Shown here: positions 25,102 to 37,086 of the stretch, in pieces
How the letters are laid out: each line of letters opens with the position of its first letter
Position numbering within the stretch: position 1 is the first letter of the stretch
From: Sphagnum magellanicum
Taxonomy: Eukaryota; Streptophyta; Sphagnopsida; Sphagnales; Sphagnaceae
Reading direction: 5' to 3'
DNA: 64,000 bases
NCBI GenBank assembly: GCA_021904315.1
Contig: CM038920.1
Coordinates: forward strand, 4,030,001-4,094,000
Program-made: the position numbers and the translations under genes
The notes under the pieces: model-generated
Told to the model about the DNA's origin: nothing
The model's database searches: none
What the model saw: only the letters and a program-made list of their open reading frames with translations

Positions 25102-28100
25102 ATGGGGTTCGTGCCTCAAATGAAGCTTGGTACTAGTTGTATGCTGGCGCGGGAGTCGTCAGTTGGTTTTGCTGTTTTTTTAGACAAAACTTACTGCTCC
25201 AGCAGACTCTTCTTCCCAAGCTTTACAGACTCTTCTTCTTCTTCTTCTTCCGAAGCTTTAAACCCTACTGGAGAAAGCAGCTTCAGGTCGAGAATCAAGA
25301 TGGGTTGCGGCAGTTCCTGTTGTTGGGAAGAAGAGATCACGAGATCGCTCAAGTTGGAAAGAAGATCTGGAAGAAGGAGGAAGACGAGGCGGCGGCTCGG
25401 AAGCAGTGGCAGCGGGATTTTGATTAGCGACATTCAGCGCAGCTATATTGGAGCGGCGCACGCTAGATTTCACCTCAAAAATGAATTAGGGTTTGAGTAT
25501 GTACCGAGTGAGGAGGAGGAGAAGAAGAAATTGTTGCACGGAGATGAAAATCCGTTGAGAAATGTTGAAAAGGAAATGATGGGTCAGTGTAGTCAGCTTC
25601 AGTTTGCAGGATGGGATGATGGGAATGGAATATCAGTGGGAGGAGGAGGAGGAGGAGGAGGAGGAGGAGGGGGTGGAGATGGAGATGGTGTTGATGGTGG
25701 TTTTTATTTCTCCGATGGTCCAGGTCACAGTTGTACAGCATCTCTTGCGGGAATTCTCATTTTCAGTTCCAGGAATAGAAGAAGAATAAGGCAGGGATGG
25801 GCAACAGTAGTAGCAATTGCTGGAGTACTACTTGTGTTCATGGAACAAGATGCTGCCATTGCCCTTACTGGAACTTCTTCAACATTAGAGACGGAGAAAG
25901 GGGCTAATCCTGAGACCAATACCCTGACAGGGATATGGGAAGTAAAAGGTGGCCGCTGGAGGCACTTTAAGGCGGATTCACAGAGGGATACTTTCGTATT
26001 AGATTCAATAAAGAATAATGAAGATGAAGCTATGAGTTATGAGAAGACTTTAACTGACAATCACAACAGGGAATTGAAAGAAGGTGAGGACATAGAGGCA
26101 CATAGACACAAGGGTTTTGAGAAAGGGTTGAAGACTGTTATGGTGAGGTTTATTGAGCTTGGGAAGCGCATAATGCTGCCTGAAGGATATCCAGGAAGTG
26201 TAACATCTGATTACATGGAGTATACTCTGTGGCGAATGGGTCAGATCATTGCCAGCCAAATCTCAGGTGTCCTTACTACACAGGTAAGTTTTTTTTAGTT
26301 CATCTCCTCTTCCACACACAATTACTTGCATGATTCAAAGGTTTAGGGATCTTGGAAGAGCCAGCTTGTCTGACATGGATTGAACCTTACTGTCTTATGC
26401 CCATCCTCCAATGTAGCCATTTTGTCTTCTACTGGATTGAACCTTACTGTGTTGTGCCCATCCTAATGTTTGTGTTGAATGTCATTGCATGTTTAGTCAT
26501 CTTGGACAACAGTTAAAGAGCACTCAAGCATTGTACCCTGTTCCATCATCTCTGTTTCTCACTCAAGCTGCAATATTAATGTCACAGGGTTTTAGAAGCT
26601 TTATGTCAGACTGTTAAAAGTGTAATCTACTTTGACTATTGTGACACAATCTCCAGATACTTTTTTTTTTAAAGAAATATGTGAATAGAAGATGAAATTG
26701 TCAGAAATTTCTTTTGTCAAATATTATCTCATGCACTCTCATCCAACTTGTCTTGTGTAGGCTCTGCTGTATGCAGTGGGTTTAGGAAAAGGTGCAATCC
26801 CGACAGCGGCTGCAGTCAACTGGGTACTGAGGGATGGGATTGGCTACCTCAGTAAGATTGTGCTGTCCAAGTATGGTCGCCATTTTGATGTGCATCCAAA
26901 GGGATGGAGACTTATTTCAGATGTGCTCGAGGATATGTCATATGGCCTTGAGCTTCTCACTCCTACCTTTCCTCATCTTTTTGTGTACTTGGCGGCTGCT
27001 GCTGGTGCAGGCCGCTCTGCATCAGGTCTTATTCAGGTATATATGCACTCACTAAATCAACCAACATGAGCTTCCTTCACATGTTGAAGAGACAGGATGC
27101 TAGTAGTCTAGAAAATTCCATCCGTGGTTGATGTTATTTTGCATTCATGCTCATTAGTTTTCATTTTTGCAGGCTGCTACAAGAAGCTGCTTCAATGCAG
27201 GAATGGCTGCCCAACGTAACTTTGCAGAGGTAAAAGTATACTGAATATTCCTCCTGTCTATTTTCTTCAAGTCTTGCATTTAAGACTCTGGCTTTCATTG
27301 TCTCATTAGAGTTTCCCGTATTTCAGGCTTTCAGTTGGAGATTTATGTGACCAGACCCATGACTAGTTTTTTCAGCTCATTCATCAAACCCAACTGTTGG
27401 AAAATCTTGTTATTAGGGACGTGGTTTTTGCAATACCCTGAATTGTGGGATGACCATACCACAATCCAGTTTCTTGGGAATCCAAAAGAATTTTGGCTGA
27501 ATGCTTCACATGGAACTCAAATCAAACTGTTACCTTTGTCTGAAAACGTTTCACTATATTGAGCTGTGACAACTTTCTCACAATCCTCTCTCATAACAAT
27601 GGGCTTGCAATCTTTCTTACAGAGGCACCATGTGTTTATGTGGGTCTTTTGAGTCATGGATTCAGGTGATAGCCAAAGGGGAGGCACAAGGCATGGTGAG
27701 CAAGTCAGTGGGCATTGCACTTGGCATTGCATTGTCAGGTTATGTGGGGAGCTCAGGAGCACCACTGGTGTTTGCATTTGGGGTAGTGACAGCATTTCAT
27801 ATCTTCTGCAATCTGAAATCGTACCAAGCTGTGCAGTTGCGCACCCTGAACCCCTATCGTGCAAGTAAGTTTTGACATCTCGAAACAATTTAAAAACCAT
27901 ATTGAAAATCTTGCCCATGTCAACAAAGCAAATTAGGGAGATTCCTTGGAGTTTTGAGGATTTTGACTGTTTGAAAAGCTTGGAGATTGATATTCTTCTG
28001 AGGAGGTTTTCTAATTGGTGTGGTGTTGCTCTGGGTACCAGGTTTGATTCTCACTGAGTATTTCAAGAGTGGCAGGGTGCCTTCGGTGAGAGAGGTCAAT

Positions 28101-29458
28101 GGAGAGGAACCCATCTTTCCAAAAGTCGCCTTTTGCAATTTCAGATTACGTGGATCACAAGTATTCCCCTTTCTCCCTCTTTTTTGTCTGTGTCTCTTGT
28201 GTGTGTCTTTACCCTTCCAACAAAAAGTCCTGGGGCAAACTCATCACCCATGTTTTCCCAATGCACAGGAACCAAGACTCTTAGAAACTAAGGACCATAT
28301 TTATCTCTCTGTATAGCCTCTCTCAAAGTATGTGAGAATAATAACTCTTTAAATCTAAGAAAGTCAAGACTTTGGTGTCGCTTTCAGCCTCTTTTTAGCA
28401 GTAATTGTTGCATGTTGGGAGGTTTACAGTTTCAGGACTAAAATTTTGGGTGTTGGGAGGTTTAGGGTTTGAGGGCTAGAAATTTTGGGTGTTGGGAGGT
28501 TCAGAGTTTTAGGGCTAGAATTTTGGATCAAAGAAAATGTGGGCTGTGCGCTACTCCATGTTGTGTACTTTTCTCTTTATCTCAGCCTCATCAAATCCAT
28601 ATGACTGACTGAAATAACACCAGGAAATGTGTACCATGTAAATCTATGCAACTGACTGAAATAGCACCATGTCATGTGTACCCAAGAGATAGCCATTATT
28701 AAGTGTTTAAATGGTTTCTTATTTTGGATGATACACAGGGACAAGGAACTTCACTATCAGAGCAGACAAAGGAGGTGGCCACTGGCATAGAACACAACCT
28801 TGAACTTGGGGCTAGATTCGATCATCTTGTGCACACATGTGATGAGGCTGATGCTGTACTGGATGTGTACAGCAAAGAACACTACCTTCTGGCCAAGAAT
28901 GGTGACAAACTCATAGTATGTTTCCTCTTTTTGTGCAATTCAATTCCATGACATGTCCATTTCACTCATTGGGCTGACCAGAATATTGATAACAAAAGCA
29001 GTAAGCCACAAGACGGAGAGAGAGATCAGAGATCAATCTTCTTTATACTTGCAGGTGCTATTGTGGATTTCCCCACAGTTGCTCGAGCAGCTCAACGGGA
29101 ACTTGCTTACAAGTGGGTGTGGATACATCCACTCTGTACCAGGAATGAATCAGCTAAGATCTTTGACTTTGGCTGGCAGGTTGTGCTCAGGCAAGGTGCA
29201 ACCCCACAAGACATGCTGAGAGCCATGGTTCAAGCACTTTACCTCAATCACCTCGAGAGCTCAGAAATTGCAGCAAGGACCAACATTGTGGGTGACTGCA
29301 GTGAGGGAGGGTTGTTGCGTGTTTCTCATACCTACATGGACAACCAGTTTGAGAAAATTAGACAAGACTTGAGAGCAACAGGATGGATTATGGAAGGACT
29401 GATTGCCCGACCAGCTACTAACCGCCTTCTTGATGTTTCACTTCCGGAGAAGCCTTAG
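25102..29458 (+). CDS. Root UVB sensitive (RUS, DUF647) family protein, RUS4/RUS6-like, seven exons
   Basis: Exons: 25102-26283, 26761-27036, 27173-27229, 27666-27864, 28042-28160, 28739-28915, 29180-29458; 762 residues, all introns GT-AG. The start is the first in-frame ATG (25102). DUF647 begins at about residue 359 ([20 protein letters not shown]) and runs through [55 protein letters not shown] and [20 protein letters not shown] to [13 protein letters not shown]-terminal region ends [16 protein letters not shown]. Residue pattern is closest to the RUS4/RUS6 branch; I cannot decide between them. RUS proteins act in vitamin B6-linked signalling and development (RUS1/2), while others are poorly known. 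The N-terminal region (1-358) is long, with a Ser run, a poly-Gly tract near 180-192 coded by (GGA)n, and a hydrophobic segment near 231-247. Plastid targeting is possible but not certain. Confidence 0.93.
25636..25675 (+). repeat. (GGA)n coding microsatellite, poly-glycine
   Basis: About thirteen consecutive Gly codons, nearly all GGA, inside the first RUS exon. This tract is prone to length change. It lies in the non-conserved N-terminal region. Confidence 0.85.
28409..28530. repeat. Three tandem copies of about 45-50 bp in RUS intron 5
   Basis: Each copy contains tgttgggaggtt followed by a version of tagggtttgagggctagaat and a ttttgggtg tail. A second short tandem pair (actgactgaaata.caccat...tgtgtacc) lies at about 28600-28682 in the same intron. 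Confidence 0.75.
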
Positions 29459-30290
29459 ATTGAAAGTTTTTCAGTCCACACTAGAGAAGGTAATTCAATT
29501 TTCCCTCTTTTCCTTCTTGAAAAGAACTACAACAAATTCCTACTTTCACACTGGAGTCTGTGGAAGCAATTTTTGATGTCATTTACAACTTATCTTAATA
29601 CAAGTTGCCTGAATCATGGGTCTTGCTGAGAACCTCTGTCTCAACATCTGTGGACATATCATATACAGTCACATGAACTGGTGAGATGAGCAACTATTTA
29701 CTCTGTCACATTTTGACTTGGGACACCACAACAAAGATTCCAGATGATTTACAGCTATTAGTAACTGATGTATATCTATAAGCTCGTTACCATAGGCATG
29801 GCAAGACTATCCAAATGTGCTATAAACCTACAATGGGATATTGACCTGCCAATGAGACTGTGCAGTGTTTACAAACCTGAAATTGTCACTGAGCAGAGGT
29901 TGCCATTTGGTGGACTAATTGTCTGCAGCATAGTGTGTAGATGCTGGTTTCTTAAGGAAGTACAACATCCAGAGCACTCAGTGTAATCAACAGGCATTTA
30001 GAGATAAATCAGTGTTAGAGAAGCTAAATATGCTAGGCATTCCATTTCTTTGAAGACCTTCAACTATATACTTGCCAGGCCTCATACCATGAGTCATGCA
30101 CAAGTGATAATTTTTTTTGTCTCTACAAGATAGTTTCATTTTCAAATCCAAGGCTTTCATATTAGATATATTATCATCCAAGTAACAAAACCTGGTCTTC
30201 CCCATGTGAGAAGTTCCATAACCATAACACATCATAATCATACCACAAGCTGTAGCTGGAATTGTAAACGCTTAGGAGAAGTGTGGAACT
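29459..30290. other. Convergent 3' ends of the RUS and PTEN genes
   Basis: 832 bases between the two stop codons, which must hold both 3' UTRs. No further gene seen. Confidence 0.6.
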
Positions 30291-33200
30291 CTACTGCAAC
30301 TCCTCCCCACTGTCATAATCTTCATCATCCTCACCAAATGTAAACACAGAGGCATCAGCAGCACTGGCGGCTGCAATTGCTTTGAAATCACTTGGTGCAA
30401 CTGCAGCATTATTCCTTGGACTCTCGTCATGCCTGGATAGAGTTTCACTAGTCTGATGGAAACTGCTTCCAGGCTGTAATCCTGTATTTTTCTCAGCACT
30501 TCCATAATAGGACTCTTCTTTCTCTGCATGTGTTGTGCCCTCACCCTCCTCAGACTCTTTAGCCCACTCTTCCACTCCTGTACCAAACTCCCCAAGATCA
30601 GTTGAATCTGCATTGAGAAGTTTGGCAGTCAGATGCTTCCGCCCCCTGTCCCTCTCTCCTACAAGTGAAAGAATCCAAGACAGTGGGAAGCTTCTGGTTG
30701 TCTGGTCACAAGGGGAAGTTGCCATACCTGTGGAAGTATTGTCAACCCCAACCTTTCTGATGGCTGCTGTATTTAAAGTAGCTGTTGCCTCTGAATCTGT
30801 CCATTCATGAGAAGTGGAGGGAGCAGGGGCCTCTGATCCAGTAGTTCCAGACTGTGCAGTTGCTCCTTCAGCCAACTTCTTGACAGGAATAGGAGCATCA
30901 TGGTCCAGAATCACCACCTCAACTTGGAACCCAGGAGAGGGAAGCCGCCTCTGTAAATGAAATAGAATGAATGGAGAAATCTTCTCTTTTGGAAGCATTG
31001 CAAATGATCTGGAGTCACTTATTGTGATAAATTTGCAGTTAAAACCAATAGAGCTGCCCTACCAAAGCAGAAGCTGAATGGGTTGCAGACAAAATGTGAA
31101 ATCCACTTAAAATACTTGCTTTTCCTTGCCATGACAGGTTTATACAATTCTCTTCCAGTGCAGAAAAGAGGATGCTGGGTTATCTTGTCAAGGTCTGTGT
31201 TTTCAGTACCTTCTCAAATCCATCCAGCTCTGAGACAGGAAGAATCTGCCTTGTCTCCATCATATTTGTGTTCAACCAACTGCAGAAAAGCCTGATATTA
31301 GTCCAACCCTGACACCACAGATGAGCAAACCCAGACAGGAAAAGAGTCCAATCATATTAAGAAAATATTGGTTGTGCCTTGCATAGTTAGAAACAACATA
31401 TAGATGGTGGCAGGACAAACCAATAGAAGTCACCATGGCGATCATTGAAGTGAACCTTGAAGTCCCCGTTTAGGTCTGCCACACACCGTTCTCCAGGCAG
31501 AGCAAAAACAACTACACCCTTCCTAGGGGCACTAAACCATATGTCTTCTGTCTGTGTCCACCAATGCCAACCATTAGCATGAACAGTACGACTGGTAGGC
31601 AATGAAATTCTATCAAGGGTGTTACTGATATTTCCATCGGATTGTCTATAAGCACTATTATTGCTTCAAACAGCTTCACTCTAACAGAATGCTGGAGATC
31701 CCATTCAAGCCAAGAAAGGGGGTGGAAGCATGCTGAAAACATGAGTCACAAACCAGCAAATCTTTTGTTCGATGATGCTTCTTACTTGAAAAGAGGACAC
31801 CTGATGAAAGCAAAGATGGACTTGCTCAGCTTGAGACAACTATCTTAGCACTAAGTAAATTGAAGCAATCCTCTAATAGAAAGTTTCCAATTCAACTGAG
31901 GTGATCTCAAACGTAATTCCCTAGTTCTATGAATCAAGTTTCTCCTCTCAACAAATCCCTCAAACTGACATCAAAAATCAGGGAGACCTCTGTCTGAGCA
32001 AATGCTTCAAATTTTCCAGTATTAAAGGGTTTCATTTCAATGTAAAAAGTATCTCCAAGAGTAGTTGCCAATTAAGATGACAAGTTACCATTATGATCAG
32101 AAATAGTGATAGCAGGGCGGATCCAGTAAGGGCACTTGTGCAATCGAATGCCCCTCAGTATGCACCTGCAGTATAAAGTAAATTTTAGTGTTAAACAAAT
32201 TACAAATATGGTTCCCTTCACCCTCACCAGTATAGCATGCAACTCCTGGATTTCTTTATTATAACTATAGACCCATGAAGAATTGAAATCCATATGAATA
32301 AAAATCATAAGATGCAGACAATAAGGCTAGAGAAAAATTTCACCAAACATGAAGACACAATTGCAGCACACTGCATGAGGAAAAAGAGAGACACCTAACA
32401 GAAATGGAAAAGAGAATAACCACAAATCAATATCTATGAACTTGAACAAACTCCACCAGAAAAACACTTTGAAGGTAACTGTTGTGTCAGTTCCAGAAAA
32501 CCAAAACTAAGAAGGCATGAATCAATAGGATTCTCTTTCAAGCGACAACAAGCTTGTGAGGGTAAGCTTCATTGTGTTTTAGCTTGTCCCTTTACAAGCA
32601 AGCATCTAAGCTGAAGGCATAGAGAGGCCTATATAGAGGGTAGAGGTCAGGACCTTGTGCATCCTGACCATATCCTACAAAATAAAGGAAGTTGTATGAA
32701 CCATGGCAATGGTTTCTTGCACATTCAGTGACTGCCAACAGCAACATGTGTGGTAGTGAGTAGTTACTGCCAGATCCCACTGACATCATCAGCTATGGGC
32801 AGTGGTTATAGCTTAATGCCAGATATTCCACCAATGTACAGAGTTTCTGTTTCAAATCTGCAGGTAATGGATAGACTCAGCCATGATGCTGGCTAGCTAG
32901 CTCAATGAACAAGGAAATTGTAAAGGCAACAAGAAGAAAGCAACAAAACAGGCAAGAGAAAAGATAGAACTGAGATTTATGAGACTGCAGCAATGAGGGC
33001 AAAGTGGGATTTAAAGAGCTCCCCACTCAAAATCAAGCAGCAATTGAATGAAAGATTTAAAAAATTCGGAAGGTTGAAACACCAAACATGAATTTTACTT
33101 TGTTGAGCAAAACTCCAGTTCAATTTAATTAGAGGTTAAAAGAGTAATCTTGGATCTTCAAACAAATGGTCAAGCTCACCATTTGAGCTACAAAGCCTTA

Positions 33201-36200
33201 AGAACATATAAAACTAACAGCCACCAACTTCACATTTAGTTGTATCTACAATATTGGATTTATCATGAAGAATAGAAATCATGTCAATACCTTCCTATTC
33301 TGAGTGAGAAATGCTTGCCAACAATGCTCATGTTAAACCCTTTGAACCAATTGCTATTGCCCAATCTCAGAAGTTGCAAAAGAAGCCATTAAAAGTACAA
33401 CTAAGCTCACAGGCTGATTTCAGCTATTGCACAATACGACCACATCCTACTCATGCAACTTGCAATGCTGTGTCAAGACTAAAGTAGAAACTGAGGAAAC
33501 TTGGTGAAATAGAAATAGGAACAAAAGCAGGGGAGAGGATGCAAGCCAAGCTTACTTTCTGCCAACAGGAGTCTCCCCATTAAACTCCCTTAAAACATGC
33601 TCAAAGTACTTCACATAGCGCTGTTAGAGAAGCAATAAATCCCAGGTTAGATGGTCTGTGGTAACCCCATTGACTGGCTTTCAAACCCATCTATTGGATT
33701 CCATAAAGCTTTGAGCTTTGATAATTGCCGATTAGCTCAAACAAACAGAAGATAGCAAGAGACAATATGTAAATGATCAGGATGCTTAGAGGGGTCAAAT
33801 TGAAGAAAATTACTAGTTGGCTGGGAAGAACAAGGCCCTTGCCATCCACACAACGCTTCTGATTGTAGTAATTGATAGACTCCTCCGCAGTTGGGAAAAA
33901 CTACACACATAAGTTGATATCATCAAGCAAGTGTTGGAAACCCAGCCAAACAACATTCAAGAGAAGTTTAGATAATGAAGTGGAGAACGAGTCCCAAATC
34001 ATATTCTGAGTGACCCTTTTAAACTGCTGCCTAAGTGAAACCTGACCACTTAAAATGTCCTTACATACAAACCTGGACCTCTGTTGAAGATGACAATATG
34101 GGTGTGCGCATGTATTTTCACAAAATAAAGTTGCACTGTCATAACCTGGTGATTGTAGGTGATATGCCATCTCATGCCAACACATGCACACATGCACACA
34201 TGATCAAGAGTACCTTAAGATAGAGCAGAAGGGATGTTATCATGAGCCCAGTGCGTGCCATTCCTGCTTTGCAATGAACTACCACCACATTCTGAAGGTC
34301 TTCTTTCAACCATGAGTATGCACTTTGGCAAAAAGCAGCCACAAGTTGTAGAGGAGGACAGTTGTGATCATCAAATGGGAAACAGGCCACCTGCACAGCA
34401 CTGAAATTCAATAGCTGAGAGTCCAATAACTTTTCCCTTCTCCTAGGATTCAACAGTTGCTGTTTTCTATTTGTTTGTTGTCCTTTGGCCTGCAGGTGCT
34501 TTCCTTTCCTCCACTATGCAATCAGTTTCTTTTGTTCTTTCTGTGTGTACTCTCCACTTCAACATTGACTCAGCATTGGGTGTTCTCTCTTCAGTTCACC
34601 CAGGGACAAGTAGCTCATCAAGTTCACATAATGTATCCACAGACATCCTCCTGCCTTCTTCCACAATAGCATCCATCACATGCAGTCCTTTAGTTAGGTC
34701 TTAGGAATTGTAGTTCCTTTAGACAGGTCCTCCATATATGAAGGCAATTCTCCAGCTTGTAGTGGACACCTTTAATTCTGGACAAATAACCAGTCCACAA
34801 TCTAAAGTGACAGATTCTATGATCCACCGCCATGTGTAAATTACCAATTGGTCTATGAAATGGTCATGTTTGAGCAGCCTCCACAAACTACAAGTTATAA
34901 TCTGCTGTTTTCAGACAATGAGCTTAAAGTACACCTGCTGGCATGCAAGTGTTGGCAGAAAAGTTGCAGAAAATTTTCACTAAATTTTGGTGAAACGGAA
35001 GGAAATTACTTCTACTTAATGGTGATGGACATAGGATTTTGAAATGGAAGTTTACCTTTCCTTCAAGCAGAGAGGCATCATACAGTCGCTCTGAGCAGAG
35101 ATTGTAGACCTTATACTTGCCCTGCCAGGCAACATCACACCCAGCTGTAATCTAATACTCATATAAAATACCTTCATTGTGTTCATCAATGAGACTTACA
35201 AAAAGATTCACTATAGAACAGTCATCCAGAGTTCTACGTACCTTGTGCTGAGTCTCAAGGAACTTGATGACCTCTTCCATATGGTTACGGTAAAAGCCCT
35301 GCATAAGACAGACCTACCAGCCTTAGAAGCAAGTCGCACTAGTGCTTGTAGGCAAATACAATCAAATGGCATCAGAATTCCCAGGATTCACAGCAAAGAC
35401 TCAGCTTTCTGAAACCAGAGAAAAGAAACCTCATAAAGGGTTGCATAATATTCATTTGTTCTAAACAATTATACCTGTGACTCGTTGCTGGTAAGTAAAC
35501 ATATGTTTCTTCTCTGATCAATTTTGGACATCCTCATGAAACAATGAGAGAGATGGGAACAAGGAAAGCTTGAGGTGGGTTCAGAGGCACACCTCCACGT
35601 ATCCAAAGAGCCCAGAGCTAATGTCACCTGCAGGAAAACCCATTGCAATGATGTTTTCTGTGATGTAAGCCAAATCCAGATCAAATCCCCCTTCCTGTAA
35701 AGAAGAGCACCACATCAGAGAAATGCTAGCTGACAATTCTGGAAGCCATAATAACCAAAAGGCTAATGTACTTTTTGGAGGTGAATATTGCATTGGCTAG
35801 GTATGTGCTGGGGGTGCAACCCTATGTCAATTCCTGGGAGATATGCTGTGTCATACAGTGTCATCCTGTTGTCTCTAACTAAGCTTTGCTTGATCCCATG
35901 CCCCAAGTATAATTCCAAATAGTATCTTGATGACCTTCCAGTGCACAGAGCAAATGGCTATATCTCCGGAAGAGAAAAGGTAACTATAGGCAATTCATAA
36001 CATCTGGATGCTTAAAAGGACAATGATTACCTGGTAACGACGTTTGTTCTGTGAGACAAGATGCCTTGCTTTCAGTTGGACAGCCTTCACAGCATTCCTT
36101 GACGAGTCCAAGAAGCCCTTTGTGAAAGTGCCAAGTGCATTCCCCTCCTGGACCATTATGTTTGATGAGGTGCTCTCATCAGGGGCTTCTACTAGTGGTA

Positions 36201-36636
36201 TCTTGGCAGGAATCCTCTTCCCAAATCCACTGGCAACCAAACTGAATGGTGATGATGCCTTGGTAGGAGTCTCTGTACCTGAAGAAGACTCTTGTGATGA
36301 GGACGACGGCATTCGCAATCCTCTGGCCCATTGAGAGAGACTTGATACGGGGCTTAATTTCTTTGCTGGACCTTCGCTTCCCTCCCCAAGAGAGGATGAC
36401 GATCTGCTATTTGAGAACAATGAAGACCAGCCTGAAGATTGCTGGTCCTTGGTCAACACATTGGAAGAAGATCGGGTAAGAAGAGGACCATCTGATGAAG
36501 CAGGAAGAATGTCTGGTAAGCTTGGAGCTTCTGCAGCAGCTCCAGAACCCACTATCTGATGAAGAGGACCATCTGACGATGATGCAGGAAGAATGTCTGG
36601 CACACTTTCAGCTTCTGCAACTGCAGACCCCACCAT
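30291..36636 (-). CDS. PTEN2: PTEN2-like dual-specificity/lipid phosphatase, twelve exons
   Basis: Exons in coding order: 36636-36031, 35694-35593, 35298-35242, 35121-35056, 34390-34214, 33900-33814, 33620-33556, 32165-32089, 31800-31754, 31551-31421, 31279-31210, 30950-30291; 714 residues, all introns GT-AG. It removes the 3-phosphate from phosphoinositides. A Ser/Pro-rich N-terminal region (1-202) ends in VQLKARHLVSQNKRRYQ. The phosphatase domain follows (about 203-387) with the P-loop HCKAGMARTG at 316-325 (Cys317, Arg323), the FPFDDHNCPP loop and KRCVDGKGLVLPSQL. A C2 domain (about 388-513; RLHKCPYWIRP, WFSAPRKGVVVFALPGE, SPGFQVEVVILD) and a disordered, acidic tail ending ASVFTFGEDDEDYDSGEE follow, as in plant PTEN2 and unlike pollen PTEN1. 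A 47-base exon (31754-31800) is easily missed. All catalytic residues are present. Converges on RUS. Confidence 0.95.
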
Positions 36637-37086
36637 GGCTGCTTCTCACCCCTGCTCAAAAATGCTCTTTGCAAAAAACCGTCAGTTGCAGGGACTTTTT
36701 TTCTTTCCGCAACCATTTCTCAGAGAACCAACCGGGAGGTCCTTCTACAACGCAATAATGCAAGCCATTCGTTGTAACGACCAGATCGTGACTGCCGCAC
36801 AATACTAGCAACTGTGGACGCATTCCACAAACGGGGACAGACAAATTGCAGAACAAAACTTACGTACTTTTCTGATCGATTTCACGTTCTTGCACGACGC
36901 ATCTCCTCTCGTCGCCGCCCGCGCTCGCTCGCACGCAAGCGACAGCGACGACGAAGCCTGAGTCTCGTCAGGTGGAAGAAGATGGATCGACGATGCCGCG
37001 TTCCCACTCTAGTGTTCTCCCCGCGTGTGGTTTGGGCCAGAGGCCATGTATATGTGACCTCTCGGATTGCTAAGTTCACACGCTGA
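36637..37086 (-). promoter_or_regulatory. PTEN2-like promoter and 5' leader region
   Basis: A sharp local rise in G+C and CpG (about 36880-37040) against AT-rich DNA on the far side. The open frames here have Arg/Ser-rich simple composition and are best read as leader or promoter, not as a separate gene. Confidence 0.5.

Noticed and set aside
25475-25741. Minus-strand His/Leu-rich ORF
   Set aside because: Reverse complement of the (GGA)n-containing RUS exon; no independent evidence.
31512-31742. Continuous minus-strand ORF upstream of the PTEN TEDIWFSAP exon as a coding extension
   Set aside because: It is in a different frame from the exon; the 47-base exon at 31754-31800 with acceptor cacag at 31552 restores the exact family sequence.
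36814-37086. Plus-strand 90-codon Arg-rich ORF
   Set aside because: It lies in the CpG-rich leader/promoter of the PTEN gene, has simple Arg/Ser composition, and a matching open frame exists on the other strand, as expected for GC-rich DNA.
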